Origin: a virus
IMG/VR virus record: IMGVR_UViG_3300044908_000101
Span: 1 to 27,308 of that record
Direction: 5' to 3' (one strand)
Length of the DNA: 27,308 bases
Below are positions 1 to 8,057 of the stretch, piece after piece. The notes beneath the pieces were generated by a model. That model saw only the letters and a program-made list of their open reading frames with translations, was not told the DNA's origin and did not search any database. Within the stretch, counting starts at the first letter, position 1, and the number at the start of each line of letters is the position of its first letter. A program made the position numbers and the translations under genes.

Positions 1-747
1 GGTGATACCCAGCTTATTGATCATCGTCGGATCGCTCTGCCTCTCGTACAAGAAGCGATTTACGTTCGGCGCACTCGCCTGGTTCGCGCGATCGACAAAC
101 ATCTTGTAGAGATCGAACATTTTCTGCGCATCCTCCACCCGCGCCGAGGTCTGCGACGAAAGTAGCGCAAGATAGGCAGCGAAATACGGGACCGCGTCCG
201 TGAACAAGTACGGAATGGCCTCCACGTCCGTGTCCGCCGCCAGCGCAGCAGGATAGCACGAGCAGTCGATCAGCAGCGAATAAACGAGATCGGGTGGCGG
301 GTCGAGATAAAAGCTGCCCGACGACATGGTTCCGGCACCGATGCCGGTAATCGAGCCCTGGCCCGACGAGCCCTGCGAGAATTGGCTGAAGACCTGCGGT
401 GCACCGCCCTGCGGAACCGGATTGTTGAACTTGAACAGCCAGTACCACGGCCACGGCCGCGGGCGAATCCACTGATAGCCCGACGCCACCGCATACAACA
501 TCCCGCGCGTGTTGATGACGCCAGCCAAACCGGTGCCCGCGGGCAGAGATATCGATGAGAAGTTATAGTTGCGCGTCCCGATGACCGTTGAAAGCGTCCC
601 AAGCGCTCTGCAGCACTCGGTTTCGGCGGCGAGTTGCCCTCTCGCGACGTTGATGTAGAACGTCAAATCGGCCGTCGCATAAAGCGAGGTCGGCGCCGCG
701 GGGTTCTGCAGGAGCTGCTGTGTGCGAGTCAGGTACGTTTGCAGCAA
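1..747 (-). CDS. Head-tail adaptor-like structural protein, 3' end cut by window
   Basis: This frame stays open from position 747 to the window edge (249 codons, no stop), so the gene continues to the left. The start is a TTG with a strong AAGGAGG-type ribosome site six bases upstream. The ATG 25 bases further upstream lies in another frame. The N-terminus (LLQTYLTRTQQLLQNP, then LTFYINVARGQLAAETE) has the two-helix look of phage adaptor or connector proteins. A Trp-rich stretch (WIRPRPWPWYWLFKF) lies near residue 100. The C-terminal part is helical and ends LYERQSDPTMINKLGI. Position downstream of the capsid gene fits a head-completion or head-tail joining protein. The family assignment is inferred from pattern and context; the coding call itself is firm. 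Confidence 0.75.
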   Translation of the reverse strand, partial: MLQTYLTRTQQLLQNPAAPTSLYATADLTFYINVARGQLAAETECCRALGTLSTVIGTRNYNFSSISLPAGTGLAGVINTRGMLYAVASGYQWIRPRPWPWYWLFKFNNPVPQGGAPQVFSQFSQGSSGQGSITGIGAGTMSSGSFYLDPPPDLVYSLLIDCSCYPAALAADTDVEAIPYLFTDAVPYFAAYLALLSSQTSARVEDAQKMFDLYKMFVDRANQASAPNVNRFLYERQSDPTMINKLGIT

Positions 748-771
748 GGCGCACCTCCTTGCTGGCACGCA

Positions 772-1023
772 TCAGATGAGATTGTAATATATCAGGTTGC
801 GGGACGGATCGCTACGGGATGCATCGATCGTACATTTCCGAATAACACCATCCGACCCTAGGATGTTGATCTGCCTATTTAGCGCCATGTCTTTTTGCTG
901 CGCGCCGTCAGTCGCATTGGTATCATCGATCTGAACGGCCGGCTGCTGCAAGTTCATCGACGGGTAAGCGGAATTATTGCTCCCCAACCCGGCGACAAAC
1001 GTGATGCTGAAGGTCGCCACCAA
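772..1023 (-). CDS. Small hypothetical protein of the head module
   Basis: An 83-residue protein placed between the glycine-rich structural protein and the adaptor-like gene. Its TTG start at 1023 follows directly on the TGA of the upstream gene, with AAGG just before it; a GTG one codon later is an alternative. The N-terminus (VATFSITFVAGLGSNNSAYPS) is followed by a polar stretch and a basic C-terminal part ending NLIYYNLI. I recognise no domain. The zero-base spacing suggests translational coupling and a role in the same head or neck assembly, but this is inference from position only. Confidence 0.6.
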   Translation of the reverse strand: MVATFSITFVAGLGSNNSAYPSMNLQQPAVQIDDTNATDGAQQKDMALNRQINILGSDGVIRKCTIDASRSDPSRNLIYYNLI

Positions 1024-2355
1024 TCACACCTTGAGCGGTTGCAACAGCACGAAGTCGGGCCGCGGACCCATGCTGAAGGTGATCGTGCTGGTCCCGGTGA
1101 TCGTCGACGCGGCGCCGGTCAACAGGCCGCCGTACGGCGACACGATCGGAGTCGGCACACCGAAGAAGAGGCCGCCGTCGTAAATGATGCCTGCCTGCGC
1201 AGCGATCGTACCCGTACCGCCCACCGCCAACTGCGCCTGCAGCGGACGAGGCCGCGCCCAGAGGCCGTACACGCCTGCGCCGCCGATGGAAACGGCGCCT
1301 GCGATCAAGTAAACCGGGGCGTTGGTGATAGTGCCGGTAATCGGCGTCGCCGGACCTGCTGACTGCGGATAGCCGCCGACGCTCGTGAGCAGCGCAGCAA
1401 CCGAGCCCGCACCGACGATCGTAGAGCCGCCGATCACGCTGGTCGAAACGACCGTCTGGCACATGATCGCCGAAACAGTGCCGTTGGTACCGGCGCCCGA
1501 GAGAGTCAACGTGATGTTGTTCGGCGTCGCGAGCGGGGCACCAGGATTGGTGCAGAGCACGCCGCAAATCGACCCCGAACCGGTCACGCTGAACACAGCA
1601 GTCGCGAGCGTAATGCCCGTCGGGATGTTCGGGTCGGTCGGGTTCGACAGCAGCGCAACCGAGTACGTCGTGCCCGACGGATAGCCGGCCCCCGGATTGG
1701 TGAAGGTGAACCCCGACACCGTCCCCGAAGCGATCGTGCAGAAACCGGTCGCCTGGACGCCTCCGATGCCGTTCGCGTTGTTGTTCGGACCGGGAGGCGC
1801 CGGCAGGATGGCAATCGGCGCGACGCCATACCCCGCGCCGGCATTCGCCGTCACGATGGTCGCAGTCGTCATGACGAGCTGGCCGCCGACGATCGGCGCC
1901 CAGGTCGAGCCGCCACCGCCGGTCACGGCGATCGATGTCGTCGCCTGAACATAGCCCGAGCCGTAGGCATTCACGATGCCGCCGACCGGGCAGCCGGTCA
2001 TATTGGCGATGCGATACGAGAAACCGTCGCTCTGGACGTAAATCAGCCCGCTATCCCACGCCGCGGAGGCGATGGTCGACCAAACGCCAGCGGCATTGAC
2101 CGGATCATCGAACTGGAGCACGCAGTAGGAACCGAGCGAGATCAGCCAATCGCCCCTGGGAATCGGGAGCTGATCCCCAGCCGCGAGGCCGACATAGTTG
2201 TTGTTCGCGTCGTAGGGCGCGTTGAACAGTTCGGAAGGATAAAGGTTTTGCGGCAGCTGGAGGCCGACACCAGGCCCGGACATCGGCCCAGACTGGACCA
2301 TCCCCCAAGAGAGGTCGCCGGAGTCCGTGACGCGGGTCATCTTGAACTTCGCCAT
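1024..2355 (-). CDS. Glycine-rich beta-repeat virion protein
   Basis: A 443-residue protein directly downstream of the capsid gene, with AAGGAG upstream of its ATG. The first 140 residues are mixed in composition (YPSELFNAPYDANNNYVG, WLISLGSYCVLQFDD). From about residue 140 to 310 the sequence is low in charge and rich in Gly, Thr, Ser and Ala. It repeats an imperfect unit of the type GSGY..A.TSIAVTGGGG, GAGYGVAPIAIL, GAGYPSGTTYSVAL. The last 100 residues are similar in composition and end PRPDFVLLQPLKV. Such Gly-X-Gly-Tyr beta repeats occur in phage decoration and tail proteins. Its place next to the capsid makes a capsid decoration or head-fibre role plausible, but I cannot name the family. 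Confidence 0.75.
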   Translation of the reverse strand: MAKFKMTRVTDSGDLSWGMVQSGPMSGPGVGLQLPQNLYPSELFNAPYDANNNYVGLAAGDQLPIPRGDWLISLGSYCVLQFDDPVNAAGVWSTIASAAWDSGLIYVQSDGFSYRIANMTGCPVGGIVNAYGSGYVQATTSIAVTGGGGSTWAPIVGGQLVMTTATIVTANAGAGYGVAPIAILPAPPGPNNNANGIGGVQATGFCTIASGTVSGFTFTNPGAGYPSGTTYSVALLSNPTDPNIPTGITLATAVFSVTGSGSICGVLCTNPGAPLATPNNITLTLSGAGTNGTVSAIMCQTVVSTSVIGGSTIVGAGSVAALLTSVGGYPQSAGPATPITGTITNAPVYLIAGAVSIGGAGVYGLWARPRPLQAQLAVGGTGTIAAQAGIIYDGGLFFGVPTPIVSPYGGLLTGAASTITGTSTITFSMGPRPDFVLLQPLKV

Positions 2356-2366
2356 CAGGGCGCTCC

Positions 2367-3410
2367 TTAGAAAGCGTTGTTGCCGATGTTGTAGGCGATG
2401 GCGCCCGAACTCGATTTCGCTGAGACGAGGTTGTAGCCGACCACGACGACGCCTTGCTGGCCGATCTGCCCTAAGGGGACCAACGAGTAGAACCCGCTGA
2501 AGTCGAACGCGGCGTCTTCCGACAGGTACATCGCCGTGTACTTGACGTTGGGGAAGAACGCCTGCCCCTGCGGCACGAAATGGTCGGCGAAGATCGGGAT
2601 GCCGGACACATTCAGGTTCGGAAAGCTGGTCCGGCGGCTGGTGTCCATCGAATAGTTGCCGCCCGGATCCACGAACGCGGTTTCGTTCGTGACGAAGTCC
2701 TTGTTCAGAGTCGCAAAGTCGCCGGGATTCATGACCCCGTAAGTCGGCGCCTCGCCGCCCGCGCTGTCGGTAATGTTTGCCAGCAGCGTAGCCATCGTCG
2801 CGCGGGTGAATCCGGACGTCGACACCGTCGTGTAGGTATTCGCGCCCATGTTGATGTACTGGCCCTTGAAGGCCGAGTTGCCAGCAGCGTTGCGGCTGAT
2901 ACCGCCGTAATTCGGGAAATTGATCCCGTTGTCAAAAGCATCGAGGAAGCTGTTCGGATAGAGGCTGTTCGACGAATTGTTGGTGTAGAGCAAGCGCGCC
3001 ATATTCTGGCGCGTTACCGCGTAAACGTCATTCATGCGCGCCTTGAGCAGGCTGATCTCGCGATCGGTCGCTTGAAGCACGGATTCGCCGAAGGGGAGCG
3101 GGACGGGAACGACCCAGTAGGCCAAGTTCCACTGCCCGTTTTGCACGCCGGGAGTGACGTTGGGAGAATTGAAGCCGCCGCCGTAGCCGGTGAACTGGCC
3201 TTGGACCATCGAATTTCCTTGCATAGGAATCGTGATCTGATTCAACCCGCCGGCCGCGCGCTGAGCGTTACCAGTCAAATAGAATAATGATGGAGAGGCG
3301 AAATATATTTGAACAAAGAGCCGGGGCACGAATGCCCTTCTCGTGGCGGCTGTCAGTTCAGTATAAAGGCTGCCGGCAGGCGGCGCAACACCAATGCCCG
3401 GAAGCGGCAT
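2367..3410 (-). CDS. Major capsid protein
   Basis: A 347-residue protein with a textbook ribosome site (AGGAG, seven bases before ATG), directly after the scaffold-like gene. The order scaffold, capsid, structural proteins is standard in tailed phages. The N-terminal arm (SLYTELTAATRRAFVPRL, residues 14-31) is followed by a glycine-rich loop (QFTGYGGGF). A long helix follows at 117-142 (REISLLKARMNDVYAVTRQN). Beyond it come an A-domain-like region (YGVMNPGDFATLNKDF) and a C-terminal stretch typical of capsid P-domains (AFFPNVKYTAMYLSEDAAFDF). It forms the icosahedral head shell, presumably with the HK97 fold. Pieces of residues 13-45 and 121-143 reappear in the 94-residue protein at 22399-22683. 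Confidence 0.85.
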   Translation of the reverse strand: MPLPGIGVAPPAGSLYTELTAATRRAFVPRLFVQIYFASPSLFYLTGNAQRAAGGLNQITIPMQGNSMVQGQFTGYGGGFNSPNVTPGVQNGQWNLAYWVVPVPLPFGESVLQATDREISLLKARMNDVYAVTRQNMARLLYTNNSSNSLYPNSFLDAFDNGINFPNYGGISRNAAGNSAFKGQYINMGANTYTTVSTSGFTRATMATLLANITDSAGGEAPTYGVMNPGDFATLNKDFVTNETAFVDPGGNYSMDTSRRTSFPNLNVSGIPIFADHFVPQGQAFFPNVKYTAMYLSEDAAFDFSGFYSLVPLGQIGQQGVVVVGYNLVSAKSSSGAIAYNIGNNAF

Positions 3411-3463
3411 GTCAAATCTCCTGTTTACTCAATCGGGCGCAATTTTGCGGGTCGGAGGTCATA

Positions 3464-4066
3464 TCAGCGACGGACTCCCAGCACCGAACCCCTGACTTCC
3501 GCGATCGCCTCGCCAGCCATCTTGCGCAAAAGGCCCTCGTTCTCGCCCTTCGCCTCGATCAGCTTCTTGAGGTCGACATCGCCGTCAGTGAGCGAATCCT
3601 GGAAATTCCATGCGCCGTGCCCGCCAGGCATGACCGGATCCGCGGCCGGGGGCATCTGGCTCTCGATCCACGTCGCCGCGATGGCGACGTCGAGAATCCC
3701 CTTTTCCTCCATGACCGCCTTGACCTTGGCGATCCCGTCATCCGTCCACCTGGCGCGCTTCAGCTTGTCGAAGCCTTCCGCCTGCTCGCGCCGGATATCG
3801 TCCAGCTTGGAATTCTTCTCGCGCTCGGCTTCGGCATCCGCGCGCGCCTTGCGCTCCTCGGCGAGTTCGCGCTCCAGCTTGGAAAACCGGTCCTCGGTCG
3901 GATCGGGACGTTCAAGCTCCTTGACCGCGGGATCTTCCGGATGAACGTCCTTGAGCGCCTCAAGCAGCTTGCGCTTGGCGCTCGGCGACTTGAGCATGGC
4001 GCCAACGGTCTCACCCGTCCGGCGCAGCCGCAGCAACTCGGTTTCGTCGATCTCGACTTGCGGCAC
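3464..4066 (-). CDS. Scaffold-like coiled-coil protein
   Basis: A 200-residue highly charged protein just upstream of the capsid gene. It starts with GTG, which follows directly on the TAA of the preceding small gene. Residues 60-105 form a predicted coiled coil (FSKLERELAEERKARADAEA and on). The C-terminal part is acidic then basic and ends EVRGSVLGVRR. High charge, coiled coil, size and position before the capsid gene are the usual marks of a phage scaffolding protein that guides procapsid assembly. I see no protease signature. Function is inferred from context and composition. Confidence 0.7.
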   Translation of the reverse strand: MPQVEIDETELLRLRRTGETVGAMLKSPSAKRKLLEALKDVHPEDPAVKELERPDPTEDRFSKLERELAEERKARADAEAEREKNSKLDDIRREQAEGFDKLKRARWTDDGIAKVKAVMEEKGILDVAIAATWIESQMPPAADPVMPGGHGAWNFQDSLTDGDVDLKKLIEAKGENEGLLRKMAGEAIAEVRGSVLGVRR

Positions 4067-4246
4067 TTACTTGGTCCCGATGCTGGTGCCGGCATTCGGC
4101 ACGTGGCTGATGGTGAGCGCGCCCGACTTCATCTGCGCCGGCAAGTGCGACTTGCGACCCTGGATGTCGTCCTGCTCCATCCCGACGCGCACGATCTGCT
4201 CGTCAGAAGTCGGAATCGATTTAGCGGGATTGTGGAAGAGGTCCAT
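4067..4246 (-). CDS. Small 59-residue protein before the scaffold-like gene
   Basis: A compact gene with AAAGGA eight bases upstream of its ATG. Its TAA is directly followed by the GTG of the scaffold-like gene. The product begins MDLFHNPAKSIPTSDEQIVR and ends HVPNAGTSIGTK. It is polar, with no membrane segment and no recognised domain. Its N-terminal MDLF resembles the MNLF start of the gene at 4784-4972, which may be chance. Tight packing within the head operon supports a real gene. A minor virion or assembly role is possible but unproven. Confidence 0.75.
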   Translation of the reverse strand: MDLFHNPAKSIPTSDEQIVRVGMEQDDIQGRKSHLPAQMKSGALTISHVPNAGTSIGTK

Positions 4247-4258
4247 CGGCTGAATCCT

Positions 4259-4771
4259 TTACATCGGGGTCGGCGGCTTTTGCGCCGCGGGACTGACGGG
4301 AGGCGGAACGGCCGGTTTCGGCGCGGGCGGTGCAGGCGTCGTTTCAGTCTTTGGGTAAAACGGCGCTTTCGGCGCCTCTACCTTGGCCGGCTCAACCGAA
4401 ACCGGCTCGATCGGCTTCGGAACCTTGTAAGGAGCCGCTCCAACCGCGCCCTCGCAAGCGCGGACTCGCCCTTCCAGCTCCGTCAGCTTCTCGGCATGCT
4501 CGTGCGGCAGCTTGGTCGCATCGTTGACCGACCGGCGAAACTCAACGCCGTCAGTCGTCAGCGCCGCAACATTACCCTCGACAGCCGTGAGCCGGTCGGC
4601 ATTGATTCGCGCCTGCGAAAGCGCCTTGAGCTGCGAATACTCCGCATGACTCATTCGATTGCGAAGATCTTCAAGCCCAGCAGCCAGGACGCGCGCATCA
4701 ATGCTGTGCGTGATATCGGCGTCCGGAGATTTCAACTGCGCGATCAAGGTGTCGAGATCGGTGACGGGCAT
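4259..4771 (-). CDS. Hypothetical protein with coiled coil and Pro/Ala-rich tail
   Basis: A 170-residue protein. The N-terminal two thirds are helical and heptad-like (LDTLIAQLKSPDADITHSI; LTAVEGNVAALTTDGVEFRR; KLTELEGRVRACEGAVGA). From about residue 115 the sequence becomes a Pro/Lys/Ala-rich, probably disordered tail (PAPPAPKPAVPPPVSPAAQK). It lies in the small-gene run between portal and scaffold. The layout of a coiled coil plus a flexible tail would suit a minor head or assembly protein, but no family is recognised. Confidence 0.65.
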   Translation of the reverse strand: MPVTDLDTLIAQLKSPDADITHSIDARVLAAGLEDLRNRMSHAEYSQLKALSQARINADRLTAVEGNVAALTTDGVEFRRSVNDATKLPHEHAEKLTELEGRVRACEGAVGAAPYKVPKPIEPVSVEPAKVEAPKAPFYPKTETTPAPPAPKPAVPPPVSPAAQKPPTPM

Positions 4772-4783
4772 GAGCCAGGCTCC

Positions 4784-4972
4784 TCAATAACCGTGCCCGC
4801 GACGCGGGCGAATGACGTTGACGACGCTCTGAGCATCATCGGCTCGATCAGCGTAGCGCTCCTGCAGCGTCTGCGAGACGCGCACGGGCGCATCGCTGGA
4901 TTCGAAACGCGGCATCGCGCGCTTGACATGCGCGTTGTCCGGCATCGGCGTCTTGTCTTCAAAAAGGTTCAT
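4784..4972 (-). CDS. Small basic hypothetical protein
   Basis: A 62-residue protein whose ATG overlaps the stop of the gene before it (ATGA), a sign of translational coupling. It begins MNLFEDKTPMPDNAHVKRAM and ends in a basic patch (NVIRPRRGHGY). No membrane segment or known domain is visible. It belongs to the small-gene run that precedes the scaffold-like gene. Confidence 0.6.
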   Translation of the reverse strand: MNLFEDKTPMPDNAHVKRAMPRFESSDAPVRVSQTLQERYADRADDAQSVVNVIRPRRGHGY

Positions 4973-5376
4973 GCGGCCATCCCCATGCCGGGCGGCATGC
5001 CTTGGCCGCCGCCAGGCGGCTGCCCGCCCTGTTGGCCTTGCGGCTGCTGCAGCGTCTTATTGGTCTGCGCAGCCTGCGCGTTCTTCATGGCCATCTGATC
5101 GATCGCATTGCGCTCGGACGCCTGCGTGTTCGACCCCGCCGGAACGTGCTTCAGTCCCATTTCAATCATTTTGTTGATGGTCTTGCCGAGGTCGGTCGCG
5201 CCGGCCATCGGCAAGAGATCCATCAGGTTTTTGATCACTAAGCCCAACCGCTGCATGGCAGCCGCCTCGTACCCCTTGTTGGGAGTCGGACCCGTTGCCG
5301 GGCTGACACCCATCGGGGGCGATTGCGTCTGTTGTGGCCGGGGAAGCCCCGACCCTGCAGGAACGGGCTCGGGCAT
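4969..5376 (-). CDS. Hypothetical protein with Gln/Gly/Pro/Met-rich tail
   Basis: A 135-residue protein. Both termini are low complexity: the N-terminus is Pro-rich (PEPVPAGSGLPRPQQTQSPP) and the C-terminus is Gln/Gly/Pro/Met-rich. A helical core lies between residues 35 and 105 (AAAMQRLGLVIKNLMDLLPM). Its ATG shares bases with the TGA of a 13-codon leader ORF (TGATG) and has no strong ribosome site of its own, so translation is probably coupled to that leader. It lies directly downstream of the portal side of the head operon. Function unknown. Confidence 0.65.
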   Translation of the reverse strand: MPEPVPAGSGLPRPQQTQSPPMGVSPATGPTPNKGYEAAAMQRLGLVIKNLMDLLPMAGATDLGKTINKMIEMGLKHVPAGSNTQASERNAIDQMAMKNAQAAQTNKTLQQPQGQQGGQPPGGGQGMPPGMGMAA

Positions 5377-5417
5377 CAGTGGCGGCCCTTGCGCCCTCGC
5401 CGACGATTGCGGATCAT
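5376..5417 (-). CDS. 13-residue Arg-rich leader peptide ORF
   Basis: A very short ORF (MIRNRRRGRKGRH) with a strong AGGAG site seven bases before its ATG. Its TGA overlaps the ATG of the next gene (TGATG). The good ribosome site belongs to this ORF and not to the following gene, so it probably works as a translational leader. A basic peptide that binds nucleic acid is also conceivable. It is the first ORF on the minus strand after the plus-strand operon at 5550-6315. Confidence 0.45.
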   Translation of the reverse strand: MIRNRRRGRKGRH

Positions 5418-5549
5418 TGAAGATCTCCTAGTGTGAGGGGTTGGTCCAAAACAGATGGAGTATCCGACGCTTGGCGAGAACGACCTACGTGGTTTGATAA
5501 GACCGCAAAGGGTTGCAACAGGCTGTAAAAGCGGGTAGGTTCAGCCAAC
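5418..5549. promoter_or_regulatory. Divergent intergenic region
   Basis: This 132-base gap separates the minus-strand small-gene run from the plus-strand operon, so it should hold two divergent promoters. I see no convincing sigma-70 box pair. The best plus-strand candidate is TTGCAA with TAGGTT 17 bases later, about 5514-5542, and it is weak. The GGAG near 5455 is on the wrong side for either gene. Confidence 0.35.
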
Positions 5550-5750
5550 ATGGTCGATGTCCTGTCGAAACGGTGGCTTACACCCAAACAAATCTGCGCC
5601 GACATGGGCGTGCATTACGACGCCTTCAGGCGCATCCTGCGCCGCGGCGACGGCCCTCAATTCAAGCGCTACGGAGCGCGCTACCTGATCCGGAAGGACT
5701 GGTACGAGAAGTGGATCGAAACAAACGAGGATAAAAAATGTTCAGTCTGA
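5550..5750 (+). CDS. Small helix-turn-helix DNA-binding protein
   Basis: A 66-residue protein opening a three-gene plus-strand operon. Residues 9-40 (LTPKQICADMGVHYDAFRRI and on) read as a helix-turn-helix of the excisionase/MerR-like or replication-initiator wing type. A tyrosine- and lysine-rich strand follows (RYGARYLIRKDWYEKWIE), as in AlpA/excisionase-type proteins. It probably binds DNA and may control its own operon or the divergent head genes. The upstream ribosome site is weak (GTAGG). Its last 13 bases overlap the next gene. HTH assignment is by pattern only. Confidence 0.65.
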   Translation: MVDVLSKRWLTPKQICADMGVHYDAFRRILRRGDGPQFKRYGARYLIRKDWYEKWIETNEDKKCSV

Positions 5751-6112
5751 CAATCGTTTTCGGACCCGGCCCGATGGTGTGGACGTTGATGTACAAAAAT
5801 AGAGAAAAAGCAGAAGCTCACCGTAACTTCCTGTACGGCACCGACGACCAAATCAACCTTAGCGACGATTTCGGCCAAGAGGCCTCGCTAAAACGTACCG
5901 AGATTCACGGCTCGATGTTAGAGGACATGGAACAATCCAAACTCGCCCACATCGAACGCGCCCTGCATCAAGCGCGCACGCAAGCAAAAGGCGCGGAGAT
6001 CGCCGACAGCGATCCGGTGCTGGCGCAAGCGCGCCGCCGCGCGCAAGGCGGGATGCCGATCATGCAGCCTATGCCGACGGGATTTTCGCCTAACGGGAGG
6101 TTTCCCACATGA
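5738..6112 (+). CDS. Hypothetical phage protein of the plus-strand operon
   Basis: A 124-residue protein with a purine-rich GAGGATAAAAA site before its ATG, overlapping the upstream HTH gene. The N-terminus is a hydrophobic strand (MFSLTIVFGPGPMVWTLMYK), then a charged helix-rich body (MLEDMEQSKLAHIERALHQA) and a Met/Pro-rich end. The first 60 residues look like a compact beta-alpha domain with an acidic patch (DDQINLSDDFGQ). No enzyme motif is seen. It is expressed opposite to the head genes, so it may be regulatory or a cargo gene. Confidence 0.7.
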   Translation: MFSLTIVFGPGPMVWTLMYKNREKAEAHRNFLYGTDDQINLSDDFGQEASLKRTEIHGSMLEDMEQSKLAHIERALHQARTQAKGAEIADSDPVLAQARRRAQGGMPIMQPMPTGFSPNGRFPT

Positions 6113-6315
6113 ACGTGTACACTTGCACCGACCACGAAGGATTTTGGCCGGTCGGAGTATGCTCAGTAGTTGTAGCAAAAACTGAAGACGAAGCGCATGA
6201 ACTGTTGCGAATAGCGCTAAAAGAACACGGACTCACTAAAGAATTACCCTTCACGCTAATAAAGGTAAACACCGAACAGCCACAGGCGTTTTTACTTTTG
6301 GATGGTGATTACTAA
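6109..6315 (+). CDS. Small hypothetical protein, third gene of the plus-strand operon
   Basis: A 68-residue acidic protein (MNVYTCTDHEGFWPVGVCSV and on) with GGGAGG upstream. Its ATG overlaps the previous stop (ATGA). It reads as one short alpha/beta unit with the helix EDEAHELLRIALKEHG. It ends convergently with the portal gene, sharing four bases, and no terminator hairpin is visible between them. Base composition is more AT-rich than its neighbours. Function unknown. Confidence 0.65.
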   Translation: MNVYTCTDHEGFWPVGVCSVVVAKTEDEAHELLRIALKEHGLTKELPFTLIKVNTEQPQAFLLLDGDY

Positions 6316-8057
6316 CGCCGTCCGCCCCCAAGCGTCTTCGCCAACACCTTCTCGGCCGCCTCCGGATTCTCCTGCATCAACTGCCGGATCATCGCCTGCT
6401 TATTCTTATCCGCCTCGCGGTTCTGAGCCAAGGCGTCCTCCCGATTAGGGAACGGCATGTTGTTAAGCACGTATTCGGTCTGCACCAGCCCTTTTGCATG
6501 AGCGGCCAAGATCAGCTGCGCATTCTCGTCGCTGAAGATCGGGCTGGACGAATGCGAGTCCACGGTGACGCGCCAATCGTCGGGCAAGTCCGTGAGCTTG
6601 AACTCGGTCTGCCGCACATCCTGGATGGTGTCGGCCTTCGTCCAATAGGTCGAATCGTCCTTGGCCTCCTTGATCTCCATCGTGAGATCGGCGGCAACCG
6701 CACAGTTACGCTCGGCGATCAGGGCGCGATCACGCAACGTGGGCGAAGCCGTCTTCATCAACGTGCCCGCATGCGAACCCGCTCGGACCCCCTGCTCCCC
6801 CTGCCCCTGCATGATCGGCGGAAAACCCGAGTTGATATCCATCTGCTCAATTACGAACTTGATCACGGGAAGCAGGTCGGACGAGAACGGCGGCGTAACG
6901 TCCTCGATCTTGGAGTTAGGATCCAGGTTGCCGAAACCGGCCATCCGCATCTGGCCATAAAGTTCGTCGGTAATCCGGTTCTCGCCGGAGAAGAACAGAA
7001 TCCGGTCGACCTGCAGACCGATCAGCCGCCGCATGTCGTCCAGAAGGCCAGCAAGAAACGACTGCGGTTCGGCCAAATTGACCAACTCGCTCTTGCCCCA
7101 GAACCAACCACTGGTCTCGTTGACTTGGATCGACCTGATCGGCTGCTGATGAGAGAGAAGCCCGAGCAAATTTGAGTGCTTCAGCACCTTGCCATCCATC
7201 ACGGGCGGCGAAACCAGAATATCGGGCTCGATCAGCTGCAGCGTGACATAGTCATCATGCCCCTGAATCCAAAGTTCGTGCATCGTGCACGTCTCGGCGG
7301 CGACCTGCGGCCCCATGATCTGGAAGCTGCCGCCGCTCGATACGTTCACCATGCCGCCGGGCAGAGTCCCCGAGAAACCGTTGGGATTTTGCGTCTGAAT
7401 CTGGTTGGTCGACAGCACCTGATGGAAGAACGACTGGTTGGCATCGTGACTCTGCCCCGGCGCCGCGTGCGCTCGAATACGCTCAAACAGCTTCTCAGCT
7501 TTCGGAAGGTGCCAGATGCGCCGCCACACCTCTGGAAGCGTCAATGCAACCGTTTCGCAAGTAGCAATCTGCCGCGAAATGTCAGTCTCAGCCTCATTGT
7601 AGACGCCGAAATTCCAAGGCATGACTAGGCGCGCGTACTGCCGATAAGTTTCATCCGACCCCTCGGACTGCGGCCACTGCTTGACGCCGCACCACCCGTA
7701 CTTGAGCGACTCGAATACGCCACGACCGAACAGAATATCGGTCGATGTCCGATCCCACTGGCGCGTGAGTTGCATCGCGGCCACACGCGCCCGATCCAGA
7801 TCTTTCGGAGCGTGTATACGATCGTAATCCATCGAGAATTTAAGCTCGACGGGAGAGAAAATGTGAGAGGCGATCCGGGAAAGATGGGGGTCGATCTTGT
7901 TGATCAGCGCCTTGTTGCCATCATAGCGGCCGGTCTCGGCGATCTGATTGAGGTTCATGTAATAAGCGGACCGTGAAGCCGACGAGACCCGGCACTGCTC
8001 GACCATGTCGCGGGCGAATTGGAGAAGCTTGTTGTAGTCGGTGGGGACCGTTATCAT
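6312..8057 (-). CDS. Portal protein
   Basis: A 581-residue protein of the right size for a phage portal, the dodecameric DNA-entry ring at one head vertex. Its order relative to terminase (upstream), scaffold and capsid (downstream) is canonical. Supporting features are the N-terminal helical part with KALINKIDPHLSRIASHIFS, the conserved-looking stretch YARLVMPWNFGVYNEAETDI, a central helix with QVDRILFFSGENRI, the clip/stem-like MDINSGFPPIMQGQGEQGVR, and a helical C-terminal barrel region ending in LAKTLGGGRR. Its ATG overlaps the preceding stop (ATGA). The call rests on context, length and general similarity in pattern. Confidence 0.82.
   Translation of the reverse strand: MITVPTDYNKLLQFARDMVEQCRVSSASRSAYYMNLNQIAETGRYDGNKALINKIDPHLSRIASHIFSPVELKFSMDYDRIHAPKDLDRARVAAMQLTRQWDRTSTDILFGRGVFESLKYGWCGVKQWPQSEGSDETYRQYARLVMPWNFGVYNEAETDISRQIATCETVALTLPEVWRRIWHLPKAEKLFERIRAHAAPGQSHDANQSFFHQVLSTNQIQTQNPNGFSGTLPGGMVNVSSGGSFQIMGPQVAAETCTMHELWIQGHDDYVTLQLIEPDILVSPPVMDGKVLKHSNLLGLLSHQQPIRSIQVNETSGWFWGKSELVNLAEPQSFLAGLLDDMRRLIGLQVDRILFFSGENRITDELYGQMRMAGFGNLDPNSKIEDVTPPFSSDLLPVIKFVIEQMDINSGFPPIMQGQGEQGVRAGSHAGTLMKTASPTLRDRALIAERNCAVAADLTMEIKEAKDDSTYWTKADTIQDVRQTEFKLTDLPDDWRVTVDSHSSSPIFSDENAQLILAAHAKGLVQTEYVLNNMPFPNREDALAQNREADKNKQAMIRQLMQENPEAAEKVLAKTLGGGRR

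Noticed and set aside
3287-5098. A 603-codon plus-strand open frame opposite the scaffold and small head genes
   Set aside because: It is Arg/Leu/His-rich antisense sequence across several minus-strand genes that have good ribosome sites and overlapping starts and stops. It has no ribosome site or domain of its own.
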